A DNA stretch of 64,000 bases from Tistlia consotensis USBA 355 (GCF_900177295.1 NZ_FWZX01000009.1:1-64000); one strand, 5' to 3'; numbered from the stretch's first letter, positions 8,151-18,034 are shown. The notes: generated from the letters alone by a model not told the origin. Translations and numbers: made by a program.

Positions 8151-8975
8151 CTAGGATGCCGCCTTGACGGCCGCCAGTGCCTCGTCGGTGCTCCAGACTG
8201 CGTTGGCAATCATGCGGAAGTTGATCAAAGAGGCGAGGTAGCCATCGCCCTCCGGAATCTTCGCGCCCGCCGTGGCATCCCTGACCACGGCGACCTCGAA
8301 GCCAGTTTCGAGCAGTTCGCGCATATGGGACTCGACGCAGAGGTTGGAGGACATGCCCGCGAGGATGACCTGGCTCACCTGACGCTTGCGTAGCTGGAGC
8401 ACGAGGTCGTTGGTCTCCGGACCGTAGACCTTGTGCGGCGAGGTGACGACCGTCTTCCCGTCCTCGATGTAGGGCTTGTACCTGGCCAACCAGTCGGCGC
8501 CCGAACCCTCGAAGCCGGTCAGGTCGAGCGGGCCCTTGCGATCGAACATCCTGATCTTGTGCATCACCTTCTCGAGCGCGCCCTCGATCTTCCAGCCGTA
8601 GTCGGTCGGATAGTAGTAGTGGGGCGAGATGAAGGTCGGCAGGTCGATCGACTTCGCCATCCGGAACAGGCGCTCCAGGTTGTCCACCGTCTTTTGCTCT
8701 GTCACGCTCTCCCCGACAACGCCCCAGGCCACGCCGGACTCGTGCAGAAAATCCTTCTGGGGATCGGTGACCACAAGCGCTGATCGGCTGAGGTCGAGCC
8801 TCATGTTGCTCGGCGGCAAGGCAGGCTCGGCGGGGGCGACGTAGGAGTTCTCGGCTACGGAGCCTGCGCGAGCAGCGGAAGCGCTCACGGCGACCCCCGC
8901 CAGCGCGACTGCGCCTCCCTTCAGAAGGTCGCGCCGAGCGAGCTTTTCAGTCTTGTGATCGTGAGAGCTGCACAT
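8151..8975 (-). CDS. Tat-exported isochorismatase-family cysteine hydrolase
   Basis: A 274-residue protein. An N-terminal twin-arginine signal (ARRDLLKGGAVALAGV) is followed by an isochorismatase fold: the catalytic aspartate in VVTDPQKDF, and the nucleophile cysteine in ILAGMSSNLCVESHMRELL. Family members cleave C-N or C-O bonds in nicotinamidase- or isochorismate-like substrates; the exact substrate cannot be told. The ATG at 8975 has AAGGAG at good distance. A divergent AraC regulator gene starts 143 bases away and probably controls it. Confidence 0.87.
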   Translation of the reverse strand: MCSSHDHKTEKLARRDLLKGGAVALAGVAVSASAARAGSVAENSYVAPAEPALPPSNMRLDLSRSALVVTDPQKDFLHESGVAWGVVGESVTEQKTVDNLERLFRMAKSIDLPTFISPHYYYPTDYGWKIEGALEKVMHKIRMFDRKGPLDLTGFEGSGADWLARYKPYIEDGKTVVTSPHKVYGPETNDLVLQLRKRQVSQVILAGMSSNLCVESHMRELLETGFEVAVVRDATAGAKIPEGDGYLASLINFRMIANAVWSTDEALAAVKAAS

Positions 8976-9117
8976 TGGGGACTCCTTTCGTGTCTTTCGT
9001 GTCGCCGTCTTGCAGAGCCTGAATGTGCCGGAATGCGTGTGCCTTATCGTCTCGGCGGTGTCTCCATCTCCGGGAAACCGCATTGCCCGATGCGCTCCCG
9101 GCGGCCGATAGTCGGTC

Positions 9118-10032
9118 ATGACGATTGATCAAGTACTGGAAGCGCTGGAAGTCCGAATCGAGCCTTTCGCACTCTGCCAGATCCGCGGCGAGAGCACCCT
9201 CGGCCTGGGCCGCCGTCCCTTCGCGATCCTGCACTACGTCCTGTCAGGATCGGGTCGGATGATCGTCGGCGAACTGCCGCCGATCGCTGCTCGGCCCGGA
9301 TCTGTGGTCCTTGTCCCGGCTTTCATGCCGCACTGGCTGCACGGCGACGGCACCCGCGGACGGCCCCTGCCGGATTGTCGCCCGCTCGATCTCAGCCTGG
9401 AGCATCTCATCGAGGGAAATGGGGAGGGAGTCAGGGGCCGCACGCTCACTGCCATCTGCGGCGAGTTGGCGGTCTCCTATCGCGGAACGGGAGGCGCGCT
9501 GAACCTGCTGAAGACCCCGATCGCCGAGTGCCTGGCGCCGGGCGACCGGGTGCGCAATGCGCTCGACGAATTCGTATACGAGCTGGCGCATCCGACCGTC
9601 GGCACCCAAGCGCTCGCACGGTCCCTGATGGGCCAGGCCGTCATTCTGCTGCTGCGCCGTCGCTACCTGGCCGGTGACCCGTCGCTCAGATGGATGGAAG
9701 GGGCGACGGATGAAAGCTTGTGGCGGGCGCTGCAGGCGATGCTCGACGGCCCCGGCGAGCCCCACAGCGTCGAGCGCCTCGCGAGCACCGCAAGCATGAG
9801 CCGCTCCGCCTTTTCGAAGCGCTTCACCCAAGCCTATGGCACGGGCCCGATGGAGCTGCTGAGAACGATACGCCTGCAGCGGGCGGCGGAGCTCCTTGCG
9901 CGGTCGGATCTTCCTGTCAAGCGCATTGCCGATCTGGTCGGCTACAAGAGTCGAACCTATTTCACGCGTGCCTTCGAGGCCGAATACGGCGTCTCGCCGG
10001 GACAATTCAAGACGTCGCTGCTGCGCAAGTAG
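9118..10032 (+). CDS. AraC-family regulator with cupin sensor domain
   Basis: A 304-residue protein. The N-terminal ~190 residues form a cupin-type ligand domain of the AraC_binding_2 kind (GRRPFAILHYVLSGSGRMIV, then RPGSVVLVPAFMPHWLHG). The last ~100 residues hold two helix-turn-helix motifs, the second in VKRIADLVGYKSRTYFTRAFEAEYGVSPGQF. It is divergent from the isochorismatase-like hydrolase gene, which is the likely target. The ligand is unknown. Confidence 0.9.
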   Translation: MTIDQVLEALEVRIEPFALCQIRGESTLGLGRRPFAILHYVLSGSGRMIVGELPPIAARPGSVVLVPAFMPHWLHGDGTRGRPLPDCRPLDLSLEHLIEGNGEGVRGRTLTAICGELAVSYRGTGGALNLLKTPIAECLAPGDRVRNALDEFVYELAHPTVGTQALARSLMGQAVILLLRRRYLAGDPSLRWMEGATDESLWRALQAMLDGPGEPHSVERLASTASMSRSAFSKRFTQAYGTGPMELLRTIRLQRAAELLARSDLPVKRIADLVGYKSRTYFTRAFEAEYGVSPGQFKTSLLRK

Positions 10033-10191
10033 CTGGCCCGGTCGAGTGGCGACGCGGTCGATCGCGGATAGCGAATGTCCTGTTAATCTCCCTTGTAGTG
10101 ATCGCCATTGGACAGAAGCCTTGTTCAGCAGGAGATGCCCTGGAGCCGGCGCGCCCGACGGCAACAGGGCATCGGGTGCCGCTTCGGGCCG

Positions 10192-10614
10192 CTATGCCGA
10201 GAGCGCCTCCAGGATCGGGCATTCGGGCATTTCGCCGCCCGCGCAATTCGCCGCCATTTCTCTCAGCACCCGCTCCATGCGCCTGAGATCAGCGATCTTG
10301 CGGCGGATGTCGGCGATGTGCGCGAGCGTCATCTCGTGGACCTGCCCGCAGCTGTAGTCGCCGCCGTCGGCCAAGTGCAGCAGCGTGCGGATCTCGTCCA
10401 GGGAGAAGCCGAGTTCCCGGCTACGCCGGATGAAGACGAGACGTCCGAGATGCCCGGCATCGTAGACGCGCTGACCGCCGGCCGTGCGCGGCGGCTCTGG
10501 CATGATGCCGATCCGCTCGTAGTAGCGGATTGTCTCGATGTTGACGCCGCTCCGCTCCGATAGGGCACCGATACCGAGGGTAGATCGCCCCATCTCTTTG
10601 TCACGGTGTTTCAT
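10192..10614 (-). CDS. merR: MerR mercury-responsive regulator
   Basis: A 140-residue MerR protein. The N-terminal winged helix (IGALSERSGVNIETIRYYERIGIMPEP) is followed by the dimer helix and metal loop. Three cysteines, C89, C124 and C132, stand in the arrangement of Hg(II)-binding MerR (SCGQV, NCAGG, ECPIL). The ATG at 10614 is preferred because AAGAGAG precedes it; ATG 10593 is an alternative. It is divergent from merT across a MerR-type operator, so it should repress and activate the merTPA genes and itself. Confidence 0.92.
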   Translation of the reverse strand: MKHRDKEMGRSTLGIGALSERSGVNIETIRYYERIGIMPEPPRTAGGQRVYDAGHLGRLVFIRRSRELGFSLDEIRTLLHLADGGDYSCGQVHEMTLAHIADIRRKIADLRRMERVLREMAANCAGGEMPECPILEALSA

Positions 10615-10622
10615 TTTCTCTC

Positions 10623-10653
10623 TTGAAGCTGTAGCCGCTACAGCTCCCACCTT
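10623..10653 (+). promoter_or_regulatory. MerR-type promoter/operator for merTPA
   Basis: A -35-like TTGAAG (10623-10628) is followed by a long spacer holding a 9+1+9 perfect dyad, AGCTGTAGCCGCTACAGCT (10627-10645). The weak -10 is CACCTT or ACCTTA, 19 or 20 bases downstream. The overlong spacer with a central palindrome is the hallmark of MerR-activated promoters. Confidence 0.7.
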
Positions 10654-10688
10654 AGCAGAAAGCGAGCAAACCTGCCGAGGATGTGAGA

Positions 10689-11105
10689 ATGGCTCGAAGC
10701 GAGGAAGCCTTGCTGAACGCAGCGGAAGATCCAGGCCAGCTGCCGGCCGATCGGACGCGGGCGGGCTGGGCCGCCGCCGGCGGCCTCCTCGGCGCCATCG
10801 GCGCCTCGTCCTGCTGCATCCTGCCGCTGATCCTGTTCAGCCTGGGCGCCGGCGGCGCCTGGATCGGCAACGTGACGGCGCTGGCTCCCTATCAGCCGAT
10901 CTTTATCGCCATCACGCTCGCTTTCCTCGGATACGCTTTCTACGCCGTTTACTGGAAGCCGCGGCGCCCCTGCGCGAATGGTGCGGCCTGCGCCCGTCCC
11001 CTGCCCAGGCGGATCGTGAAGGGCGCTCTCTCAATCGCGACGGCGCTGGTGGCTGCGGCCGTCGCTTTTCCCTACGCCGCGCCCTGGCTGCTCGGCATTC
11101 AATGA
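10689..11105 (+). CDS. merT: MerT mercuric ion inner-membrane transporter
   Basis: A 138-residue protein with three hydrophobic helices and the vicinal cysteine pair in GASSCCILPLILFSLG of the first span. A second pair region (CANGAACAR) lies in the cytoplasmic loop. MerT takes Hg(II) from periplasmic MerP and passes it to cytoplasmic MerA. GAGG eight bases upstream supports ATG 10689; a GTG six bases earlier is possible. It is the first gene of merTPA. Confidence 0.93.
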   Translation: MARSEEALLNAAEDPGQLPADRTRAGWAAAGGLLGAIGASSCCILPLILFSLGAGGAWIGNVTALAPYQPIFIAITLAFLGYAFYAVYWKPRRPCANGAACARPLPRRIVKGALSIATALVAAAVAFPYAAPWLLGIQ

Positions 11106-11127
11106 GGCGAACCGGAGGGGTCGAACG

Positions 11128-11415
11128 ATGAAGCAATTCCTGGCCGCGCTCGCGGGCGCGCTCGCGCTCTCGACAGCGGCGATGGCGGCGGAACGGACCG
11201 TCACGCTGACGGTCGAGAACATGACCTGCGCGTCCTGCCCTTACATCGTGAAGAAGTCGATGGAGGCCGTGCCCGGGGTGGCCCAGGTCGCCGTCTCCTA
11301 CGAGACGAAGACCGCGACGGTCACCTTCGACGACGCGAAGACCTCCGTCGACGCGATCGCCGGGGCGAGCGCGAGCAACGGCTATCCGGCGAAGCCCGTG
11401 AAGCAAGGCGGCTGA
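11128..11415 (+). CDS. merP: MerP periplasmic mercuric ion-binding protein
   Basis: A 95-residue protein: a signal peptide ending AMAA, then a complete HMA fold with the metal motif MTCASC. It scavenges Hg(II) in the periplasm and hands it to MerT. Its stop overlaps the merA ATG by one base, indicating a tight operon. Confidence 0.94.
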   Translation: MKQFLAALAGALALSTAAMAAERTVTLTVENMTCASCPYIVKKSMEAVPGVAQVAVSYETKTATVTFDDAKTSVDAIAGASASNGYPAKPVKQGG

Positions 11416-12860
11416 TGGCCACGATGACCGACGACTGCTGCACGAGCGGCCAGGACGGACGCAGCGAGCGCTACGACCTCGCCGTGATCGGAGCGGGCTC
11501 CGCCGGCTTCTCGGCCGCGATCACGGCCGCCGAGCTGGGCGCACGGGTGGCTCTGATCGGTCACGGCACGATCGGCGGCACCTGCGTCAACGTCGGCTGC
11601 GTGCCGTCCAAGACCCTTATCCGGGCGGCCGAGACGCTTCACCAGGCCGCCACCGCCGCGCGCTTCGCGGGCATCGAGGCCCACGCTCGGCTCACCGACT
11701 GGTCCGCCACCGTTGCGCAGAAGGACCAGCTGGTGGACGCGCTGCGTCGGGCGAAGTACCGGGACCTGCTCGCGGCCTACGAAGGGATCACCTACATCGA
11801 GGGACGGGCGCGGCTCGCGGCCGACGGCGTCCTGGTTGCCGGCGAGCCGTTACCGAGCGGCAAGGTGGTGATCGCCACCGGCGCCCGTCCCGCCATGCCC
11901 TCGGTCCCCGGCATCGAAGAGGTGTCCTGCCTCACCAGCACCACTGCGCTCGCGATCGAGAAGCTGCCGCGGTCGCTGCTCGTCATCGGTGGCGGCTACA
12001 TCGGCTGCGAGCTGGCGCAGCTCTTTGCGCGGGCCGGCGTCGCGGTGACGATCGTCTGCCGCCACCGCCTGCTGCCGGAGAGCGAGCCGGAGATCGGTGC
12101 CGCGCTGGCCGGATATTTCGAGTGCGAAGGCATCGAGGTGCACAGTGGTCTGGAGTACCGCCAAATCCGCAAGACGGGAGACGGCGTGATCCTGAGCGCA
12201 CGGGCCGAGGGCGGCGACCTGCGCCTCGTGGCCGAGCGGGTCCTGATCGCCAGCGGCCGGCGCCCGAATACCGAGGAGATGGGCCTCGCGGAGGCACGAG
12301 TGGCGCTGCGGCCGAGCGGCGGCATCGAGGTCGACGACCGTCTGCGCACAACGAAAGCAGGAGTCTACGCCGCCGGCGACGTCACCGGCCGCGACCAGTT
12401 CGTCTACATGGCCGCCTACGGCGCCCGGTTGGCGGCGGAGAACGCCCTCGACGGCGACAAGCGGCGCTACGACAATGCTGCGATGCCGGCAGTGGTGTTC
12501 ACCGATCCGCAGGTCGCCAGCGTCGGCCTGACGGAGGCCGCGGCGAGGCAGGCCGGCCATGCGGTCGAGACCTCTCTCCTGCCGCTCGACCAGGTGCCGC
12601 GCGCGCTCGCGGCCCGCGACACGCGCGGCCTGATCAAGCTCGTGGCGGACGCAGAGACGAACCGTCTGCTCGGCGCACACATTCTCGCGCCGGAAGGTGC
12701 CGACAGCATCCAGACGGCGGTGCTCGCCATCAAGCACGGGCTCACGGTCGCCGAGCTCGCCGAGACGATCTTCCCCTATCTCACCACGGTGGAAGGGCTG
12801 AAGCTGGCAGCGCAGATCTTCACCAAAGACATTGCCAAGCTGTCCTGCTGCGCCGGGTAG
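11415..12860 (+). CDS. merA: MerA mercuric reductase (short form, no N-terminal HMA domain)
   Basis: A 481-residue pyridine-nucleotide disulfide oxidoreductase that reduces Hg(II) to volatile Hg(0) with NADPH. FAD-binding AVIGAGSAGFSA is near the N-terminus. The redox-active pair is C57/C62 (GGTCVNVGCVPSK). The NAD(P) motif is VIGGGYIGCELAQLF, and the C-terminal mercury-binding vicinal cysteines are C478/C479 (LSCCAG). The MerP-like N-terminal domain found in many MerA proteins is absent, though an extra CC pair lies at residues 8-9. It is translationally coupled to merP. Confidence 0.95.
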   Translation: MATMTDDCCTSGQDGRSERYDLAVIGAGSAGFSAAITAAELGARVALIGHGTIGGTCVNVGCVPSKTLIRAAETLHQAATAARFAGIEAHARLTDWSATVAQKDQLVDALRRAKYRDLLAAYEGITYIEGRARLAADGVLVAGEPLPSGKVVIATGARPAMPSVPGIEEVSCLTSTTALAIEKLPRSLLVIGGGYIGCELAQLFARAGVAVTIVCRHRLLPESEPEIGAALAGYFECEGIEVHSGLEYRQIRKTGDGVILSARAEGGDLRLVAERVLIASGRRPNTEEMGLAEARVALRPSGGIEVDDRLRTTKAGVYAAGDVTGRDQFVYMAAYGARLAAENALDGDKRRYDNAAMPAVVFTDPQVASVGLTEAAARQAGHAVETSLLPLDQVPRALAARDTRGLIKLVADAETNRLLGAHILAPEGADSIQTAVLAIKHGLTVAELAETIFPYLTTVEGLKLAAQIFTKDIAKLSCCAG

Positions 12861-13661
<801 letters not shown>

Positions 13662-13787
13662 TCCTTCTTCCTGGCTCCCGGTGCCTTCGCCCCCTTGCCG
13701 CCCCGGTCTTCGAGAAGGGCGTGGCGAGGCTCCGTTGCCGCGCCGGGCTGCCTGGGCCGGGCTGCCTGGACAGAGCGCCTTCCACCC

Positions 13788-13819
13788 TTGACTCCGTACC
13801 TTGGTACGGAGCGCACAAT
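13788..13819 (+). promoter_or_regulatory. MerR-type promoter/operator for the merR-HMA operon
   Basis: TTGACT (13788-13793), then a 19-20 base spacer with the perfect dyad CCGTACCTTGGTACGG (13794-13809), then CACAAT (13814-13819). Both hexamers and the long spacer fit a MerR/ZntR-class promoter. It reads into the regulator gene itself, which starts 19 bases further, so the operon is probably autoregulated. Confidence 0.78.
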
Positions 13820-13837
13820 GGCTTCCGAGGTCATGGG

Positions 13838-14521
13838 ATGAAGCGCTTCACCATCGGCCGGACGGCGAAGGCCGCCGGCGTCAACGTCGAGACCGTCCGC
13901 TTCTACGAGCGGCGCGGCCTGATCGAACAGCCGGCCAGACCGGCGGGCGGCCGCCCGCGCGAGTACGACAGCGGCACGGTCGCCCGCATCCGCTTCATCC
14001 GCCAGGCCCAGGACATCGGCTTCTCGCTGCGCGAGATCACGGAGCTGCTGTCGCTGCGCGCCGACCCCGGCGCGGACTGTGCCGACGTGCGCGCCCGCGC
14101 GATCGAGAAGCGCGAGGAGGTATCGGCCAGGCTCGAGCGGCTGTCGCGCATGCGCGACGCCCTCGACCTCCTGATCGCCCGCTGCCCGGGCGGCGGCGAC
14201 CTGCGCTGCTGCACGATCCTGGAGGCCATGGAAGGCAATGCCGGCGCTGGGGACAGCGCATCCTTCGGCACGGCGACCACCGCGAGGAAAGGCAAGTCCG
14301 AGATGAAGACCACCACGATGACCATCAAGGGCATGCACTGCGACGGCTGCGCCCGCACCGTCGAGGCCCTGCTGGACCGCGTTCCGGGGGTACGCAAGGC
14401 GGAGGCGTCGTTCGACGCGCATCAGGCCCGCGTGCTGCATGACCAGGCCGAGGCGCCCGAGGCCGACCTCGTCGCGGCGGTCGCGAAAGGCGGCTTCGAA
14501 GCGGCCGTGGAGCGCCCGTGA
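13838..14521 (+). CDS. MerR-family regulator fused to a C-terminal HMA metal-binding domain
   Basis: A 227-residue protein. Residues 1-~132 form a MerR regulator with Hg-type cysteines C81 (DCADV), C116 (RCPGG) and C124/C125 (RCCTILEAM). A ~20-residue linker leads to a complete HMA domain (156-225) with MHCDGC (C168/C171). The frame is open throughout, so the two parts form one protein. However, M156 (base 14303) is preceded by GAGGAAAGG, so a free HMA chaperone could also be made from an internal start. The next gene overlaps by GTGA. It is first in an operon with a CcdA-like protein and a P1B ATPase, and a MerR-type operator lies just upstream. Confidence 0.88.
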   Translation: MKRFTIGRTAKAAGVNVETVRFYERRGLIEQPARPAGGRPREYDSGTVARIRFIRQAQDIGFSLREITELLSLRADPGADCADVRARAIEKREEVSARLERLSRMRDALDLLIARCPGGGDLRCCTILEAMEGNAGAGDSASFGTATTARKGKSEMKTTTMTIKGMHCDGCARTVEALLDRVPGVRKAEASFDAHQARVLHDQAEAPEADLVAAVAKGGFEAAVERP

Positions 14522-15198
14522 TCGAGACAGATGTCACGGGCCTCGTGATCGTGCCGGCCGGCCTCGGCCTGATCGGCTTCGTCGAGCCCTGCTCGATCGG
14601 ATCGAGCCTCGTCTTCGTGAAGTACCTCGAAGGCAGGAAGGCGACCGCCAAGGTCATCGAGACGACGCTCTTCGCCCTGACCCGCGCGGCCTTCATCGGC
14701 CTGCTCGGCGTCCTTGCGGTGCTGATCGGCGCCTACTTCCTCGACCTGCAGCGCGGCGCCTGGCTGGTGCTCGGCGGCACGTATGTCGCGCTCGGCCTGC
14801 TGGTCGCCTCAGGACGAGCCCGGGCCCTGATGGTCACGATCGGTCCAGGCCTGAGGCGACTGAGCGGTGCGCGCGCGTCGGCCGGGCTCGGGCTGCTGTT
14901 CGGCCTCAACATCCCGGCCTGCGCGGCGCCGCTGCTGTTGGCATTGCTGGCCGGGTCCGCTGCTGCCCCCGGGACGACGCTGGTGAGCGGCTTCATTTCC
15001 CTCGCAATCTTCGGGTTCGCGCTGTCGGTCCCGCTCATCGCGGTCGTGCTGGTTCCCTCCGCGCGAGGACTGCTCGACCGGCTCGCGGCGCTTTCCGGCA
15101 GGTTCCCCATCGTTGCCGGTATCGTTCTCGTGGCACTGGGCGCCTGGTCGATCTGGTTCGGCCTGTTCGCTCCCGTCGCGCCGGCGGCGCCAACCTGA
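14518..15198 (+). CDS. CcdA/DsbD-like membrane thiol-electron transporter
   Basis: A 226-residue protein with six hydrophobic segments. It carries the two cysteine motifs of the CcdA family: FVEPCSIGSS in the first span and NIPACAAPLLLALL in the fourth. CcdA proteins carry reducing equivalents across the inner membrane to periplasmic thiols. In this operon it may keep metal-binding cysteines reduced. Start GTG 14518 overlaps the merR-HMA stop. It could alternatively act as a metal transporter related to CcdA. Confidence 0.85.
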   Translation: MIETDVTGLVIVPAGLGLIGFVEPCSIGSSLVFVKYLEGRKATAKVIETTLFALTRAAFIGLLGVLAVLIGAYFLDLQRGAWLVLGGTYVALGLLVASGRARALMVTIGPGLRRLSGARASAGLGLLFGLNIPACAAPLLLALLAGSAAAPGTTLVSGFISLAIFGFALSVPLIAVVLVPSARGLLDRLAALSGRFPIVAGIVLVALGAWSIWFGLFAPVAPAAPT

Positions 15199-15211
15199 AA
15201 GGATCCTCGCC

Positions 15212-17665
15212 ATGACCGCCACCACGACCGCCGATCCTTCCCCCGGGCTCTGGAGCGAGGAACCGTCCGCGCGGCCGGGGCGCGCCCGGATCCGGGCACG
15301 CATCGGCGGACTGCACTGTTCGCTGTGCACGGGCACCATCGAGAAGGCGCTCGGCCGGCAGAAGGGCGTCGGCAAGGTCGCCGTCAGCCTGACCCATGAG
15401 CAGGCGCTCATCGAGTACGACCCGCAAGCCGCAGAGCCGGCCGCCCTGCTCCAGGTGCTGCGCGACATCGGCTACACGATCCACGACCCGAACAAGCTGC
15501 GCCCCTTCGAGGAGGAGGAACGCGAGCTCGTCAACGAGGGACGCCGATTCCTCGTCGCGACCTCGTTCAGCCTGCTCGCGATTGCGCTGATCGCCCAGCC
15601 GGCCGGAGTGCTTTCGGCGGTCCTGCCGACGGTCGCGACCGTCAGCCTGGTCGCCTTCGTCTTCCTCGTCCTGCGAGCGCGCGGGCTGTGGCCGGCGGTC
15701 ATCGGCGCTGGCGGCCTCGGCGCGATCACCGTTGCACTCCTCTTCGTGAAGAGCCGAGGGGGGCTCTTGGACGCCACACCTTTGCTGGTCGGCGGGCTCG
15801 CCGCCGTTCTGGTCTTCGGCGTGGCTCGGCATATCCTGGTGATGGCGGCGCAGGCGCTGCGCCGCGGCATCCTCAACCAGCACGTCCTGCTGGAAGCCGG
15901 CGCCTTCGCCGGGCTCGCCGGCGGGCTCATCGGACTGGTCCTCGAGGGGCCGAGCTATCCGACCGCGCCCTTCTTTGCCGTCGCGGTGATGGTCGCGACC
16001 TATCACATCTTCTCGGAATGGCTGTCGCTGATCGTCAAGACCCGCTCGTCGCAGGCGGTCAAGCGCCTGCTCGACCTGCAGCCGGACACGGCGCGGGTGC
16101 TGCGCGACGGCAGAGAGGTCGAGGTCGCGCTGGCCGAGGTGGCCGTCGGGGACCGGGTGCGCATCCGGCCCGGCGAGCGCCTGCCGGTCGATGGCGAGGT
16201 GATCGAGGGCCGCTCGGCCGTCGACCAGTCCCTCGTCACGGGCGAGCCGATGCCGGCCGACCGCCAGCCGGGAGACACGGTGATCGGCGGCACCATCAAC
16301 GGGACCGGCACCCTGCTCATGCTCGTCACGGCCGTCGGCGGCGACAGCTTTCTCCGGCGCGTGGCGCAGGAGGTCGAGGATGCGCGTGCGCTCAAGCCCG
16401 GCCTCCTGCATCTGGTCGATCGCGTCCTGCGGATCTACACCCCGGCCGTCCTGACGATCGCCCTACTCGCCTTTGCCGGCTGGGCGCTGCTCCCGCAGCT
16501 CCTCGGTGTCGCACCAGACCTGCAGCGCGCGGTGTTCGCCGGACTGAGCGTGCTGGTCATGGGCTATCCCTGCGCCGTCGGAATCTCGGCGCCGCTGTCG
16601 ATCGTGCGCGGCGCCGGAGAGGCCGCCGAAAAGGGCATCTTGATGCGCACCGGCGAATCCTTCCAGGGCTACCGGCTGGTCCGGCAGATCGCCTTCGACA
16701 AGACCGGCACCCTCACTGAGGGCCATCCGCGGGTTCACGAGATCGAGGCCGTCGAGGGGACGAGCACCGACGACGTGCTTTCACTCGCGGCCGCAGCCGA
16801 AGGTTCGTCCGAGCATCCGCTCGCCCAAGCGGTTGTCAAAGCGGCGTTCGACGCCGGGCTGACGCCATCGGAGGCCGAATCCTTCGACGCCAGCCCCGGC
16901 AAAGGCGTTTCGGCTCACATCGATGGCGCCGAGGTGCTGGTGGGCAGCCCGCGATTCGTAGCTGGGAGCGGGATTGATCTGGCGCTGCTCGAAGAGCGCC
17001 TCAATGCACTGGAAGACAAGGGGCGTACGGTGATCGCGGTGGCGCGCGACGCGAAGCTCCTCGGACTCCTCGCGCTCGGAGATGCCCCGCGCGCCGACGC
17101 GGCAGAGACCATCCGCCGGTTGCGGGATGCCGGCGTGCGGACGGTGCTGATCACCGGTGATAACCGGCGAACCGCAGAGAGGGTCGCCGAAGAGCTCGGT
17201 CTCGACGACGTGCATGCCGAAATCCTGCCGGGAGAAAAGGCGGACCTCATCCGTGCTCTGCAACAGCGCGGACGGACGGCCATGGTCGGTGACGGCATCA
17301 ACGACGCGCCGGCCCTGATGCAGGCCGATGTCGGCATCGCCATGGGCTCCGGCACCGACATCGCCATCGATGCCGCCGATATCATCATCCTCAACAACCG
17401 GCTCGCGAACGTCGTCGAGGCGCGCGAGATCAGCCGCCGAGGCTACGCCAAGATGCTGCAGAACGTCTCACTCGCCTTCCTGTTCAACGGCATCGGCGTC
17501 CCGCTCGCCGCGACCGGCCTCGTCTATCCGGTGTGGGCCATGGCCGCCATGGCGGCGAGCGTGACCACCATCTTCGTCAATTCGCTCCGGGGTCGCCCGC
17601 GGCTGTTCATCGATGCCATTCTCAGCGTCGGGCGGCCACGGCCGGAGCGAGCGGAGACGGTTTGA
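15212..17665 (+). CDS. P1B-type heavy-metal ATPase with YPC transport motif
   Basis: An 817-residue ATPase. The N-terminal HMA domain has a CxxC (C36/C39 in GGLHCSLC). The actuator motif is in SLVTGEPMP. The membrane transport motif is YPC (residues 452-454, MGYPCAVGIS) instead of the usual CPC or SPC. The phosphorylation site is D496 (FDKTGTLTEGHP), and the hinge motif is MVGDGINDAPAL. The altered motif means the metal cannot be read from standard rules; Hg(II), Cu(I) or Zn(II)/Cd(II) are possible, and the context favours a thiophilic metal. GAAAGG nine bases upstream supports ATG 15212. It is last in the merR-HMA operon. Confidence 0.93.
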   Translation: MTATTTADPSPGLWSEEPSARPGRARIRARIGGLHCSLCTGTIEKALGRQKGVGKVAVSLTHEQALIEYDPQAAEPAALLQVLRDIGYTIHDPNKLRPFEEEERELVNEGRRFLVATSFSLLAIALIAQPAGVLSAVLPTVATVSLVAFVFLVLRARGLWPAVIGAGGLGAITVALLFVKSRGGLLDATPLLVGGLAAVLVFGVARHILVMAAQALRRGILNQHVLLEAGAFAGLAGGLIGLVLEGPSYPTAPFFAVAVMVATYHIFSEWLSLIVKTRSSQAVKRLLDLQPDTARVLRDGREVEVALAEVAVGDRVRIRPGERLPVDGEVIEGRSAVDQSLVTGEPMPADRQPGDTVIGGTINGTGTLLMLVTAVGGDSFLRRVAQEVEDARALKPGLLHLVDRVLRIYTPAVLTIALLAFAGWALLPQLLGVAPDLQRAVFAGLSVLVMGYPCAVGISAPLSIVRGAGEAAEKGILMRTGESFQGYRLVRQIAFDKTGTLTEGHPRVHEIEAVEGTSTDDVLSLAAAAEGSSEHPLAQAVVKAAFDAGLTPSEAESFDASPGKGVSAHIDGAEVLVGSPRFVAGSGIDLALLEERLNALEDKGRTVIAVARDAKLLGLLALGDAPRADAAETIRRLRDAGVRTVLITGDNRRTAERVAEELGLDDVHAEILPGEKADLIRALQQRGRTAMVGDGINDAPALMQADVGIAMGSGTDIAIDAADIIILNNRLANVVEAREISRRGYAKMLQNVSLAFLFNGIGVPLAATGLVYPVWAMAAMAASVTTIFVNSLRGRPRLFIDAILSVGRPRPERAETV

Positions 17666-18019
17666 CGGCTGGAACGCGACCGCTGTCGGATGTCCCTGTG
17701 GCCGGCGACGTCTTTGGCCCGATTGGCTCGCACCGGTCAGCGCCCGGCGCCCGGACGGGCCGGGAGCGAGGTGATGTCATCGGACGTTTTGTCGCACGGT
17801 CGCGGGCCGAGCACGAGCCGCTGGCATGACGCCCAGGCAGAGACGCGGTGCAGGGCATTCCAGCCGTTGTGGTTCGATCATGGGCCCGGCGTAAGGTCTT
17901 GTGATCGATGGCGTCGATCCCGCGGTCGTCGTCGTGCAAGGGGTTTGTCCATGCGACGAAGCGGTCCGACGACGCCGTGACCGACGGGGCGGATGGTCTT
18001 CCATCACAGCTTTTGCAAA
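17666..18019. other. Intergenic stretch, no gene recognised
   Basis: Between the metal ATPase and the iron-uptake operon. It contains no supported reading frame. Its right end passes into the AT-rich Fur box region. I see nothing else of note. Confidence 0.4.
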
Positions 18020-18034
18020 TGAGAGTGATTGTCA
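18020..18034. promoter_or_regulatory. Fur box upstream of the ftr iron-uptake operon
   Basis: TGAGAGTGATTGTCA matches the 7-1-7 Fur consensus TGATAATNATTATCA at 12 of 14 symmetric positions. It lies in an AT-rich patch rare in this window, about 45 bases before the GTG alternative start of the first iron gene. Iron-replete repression is expected. Confidence 0.75.
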
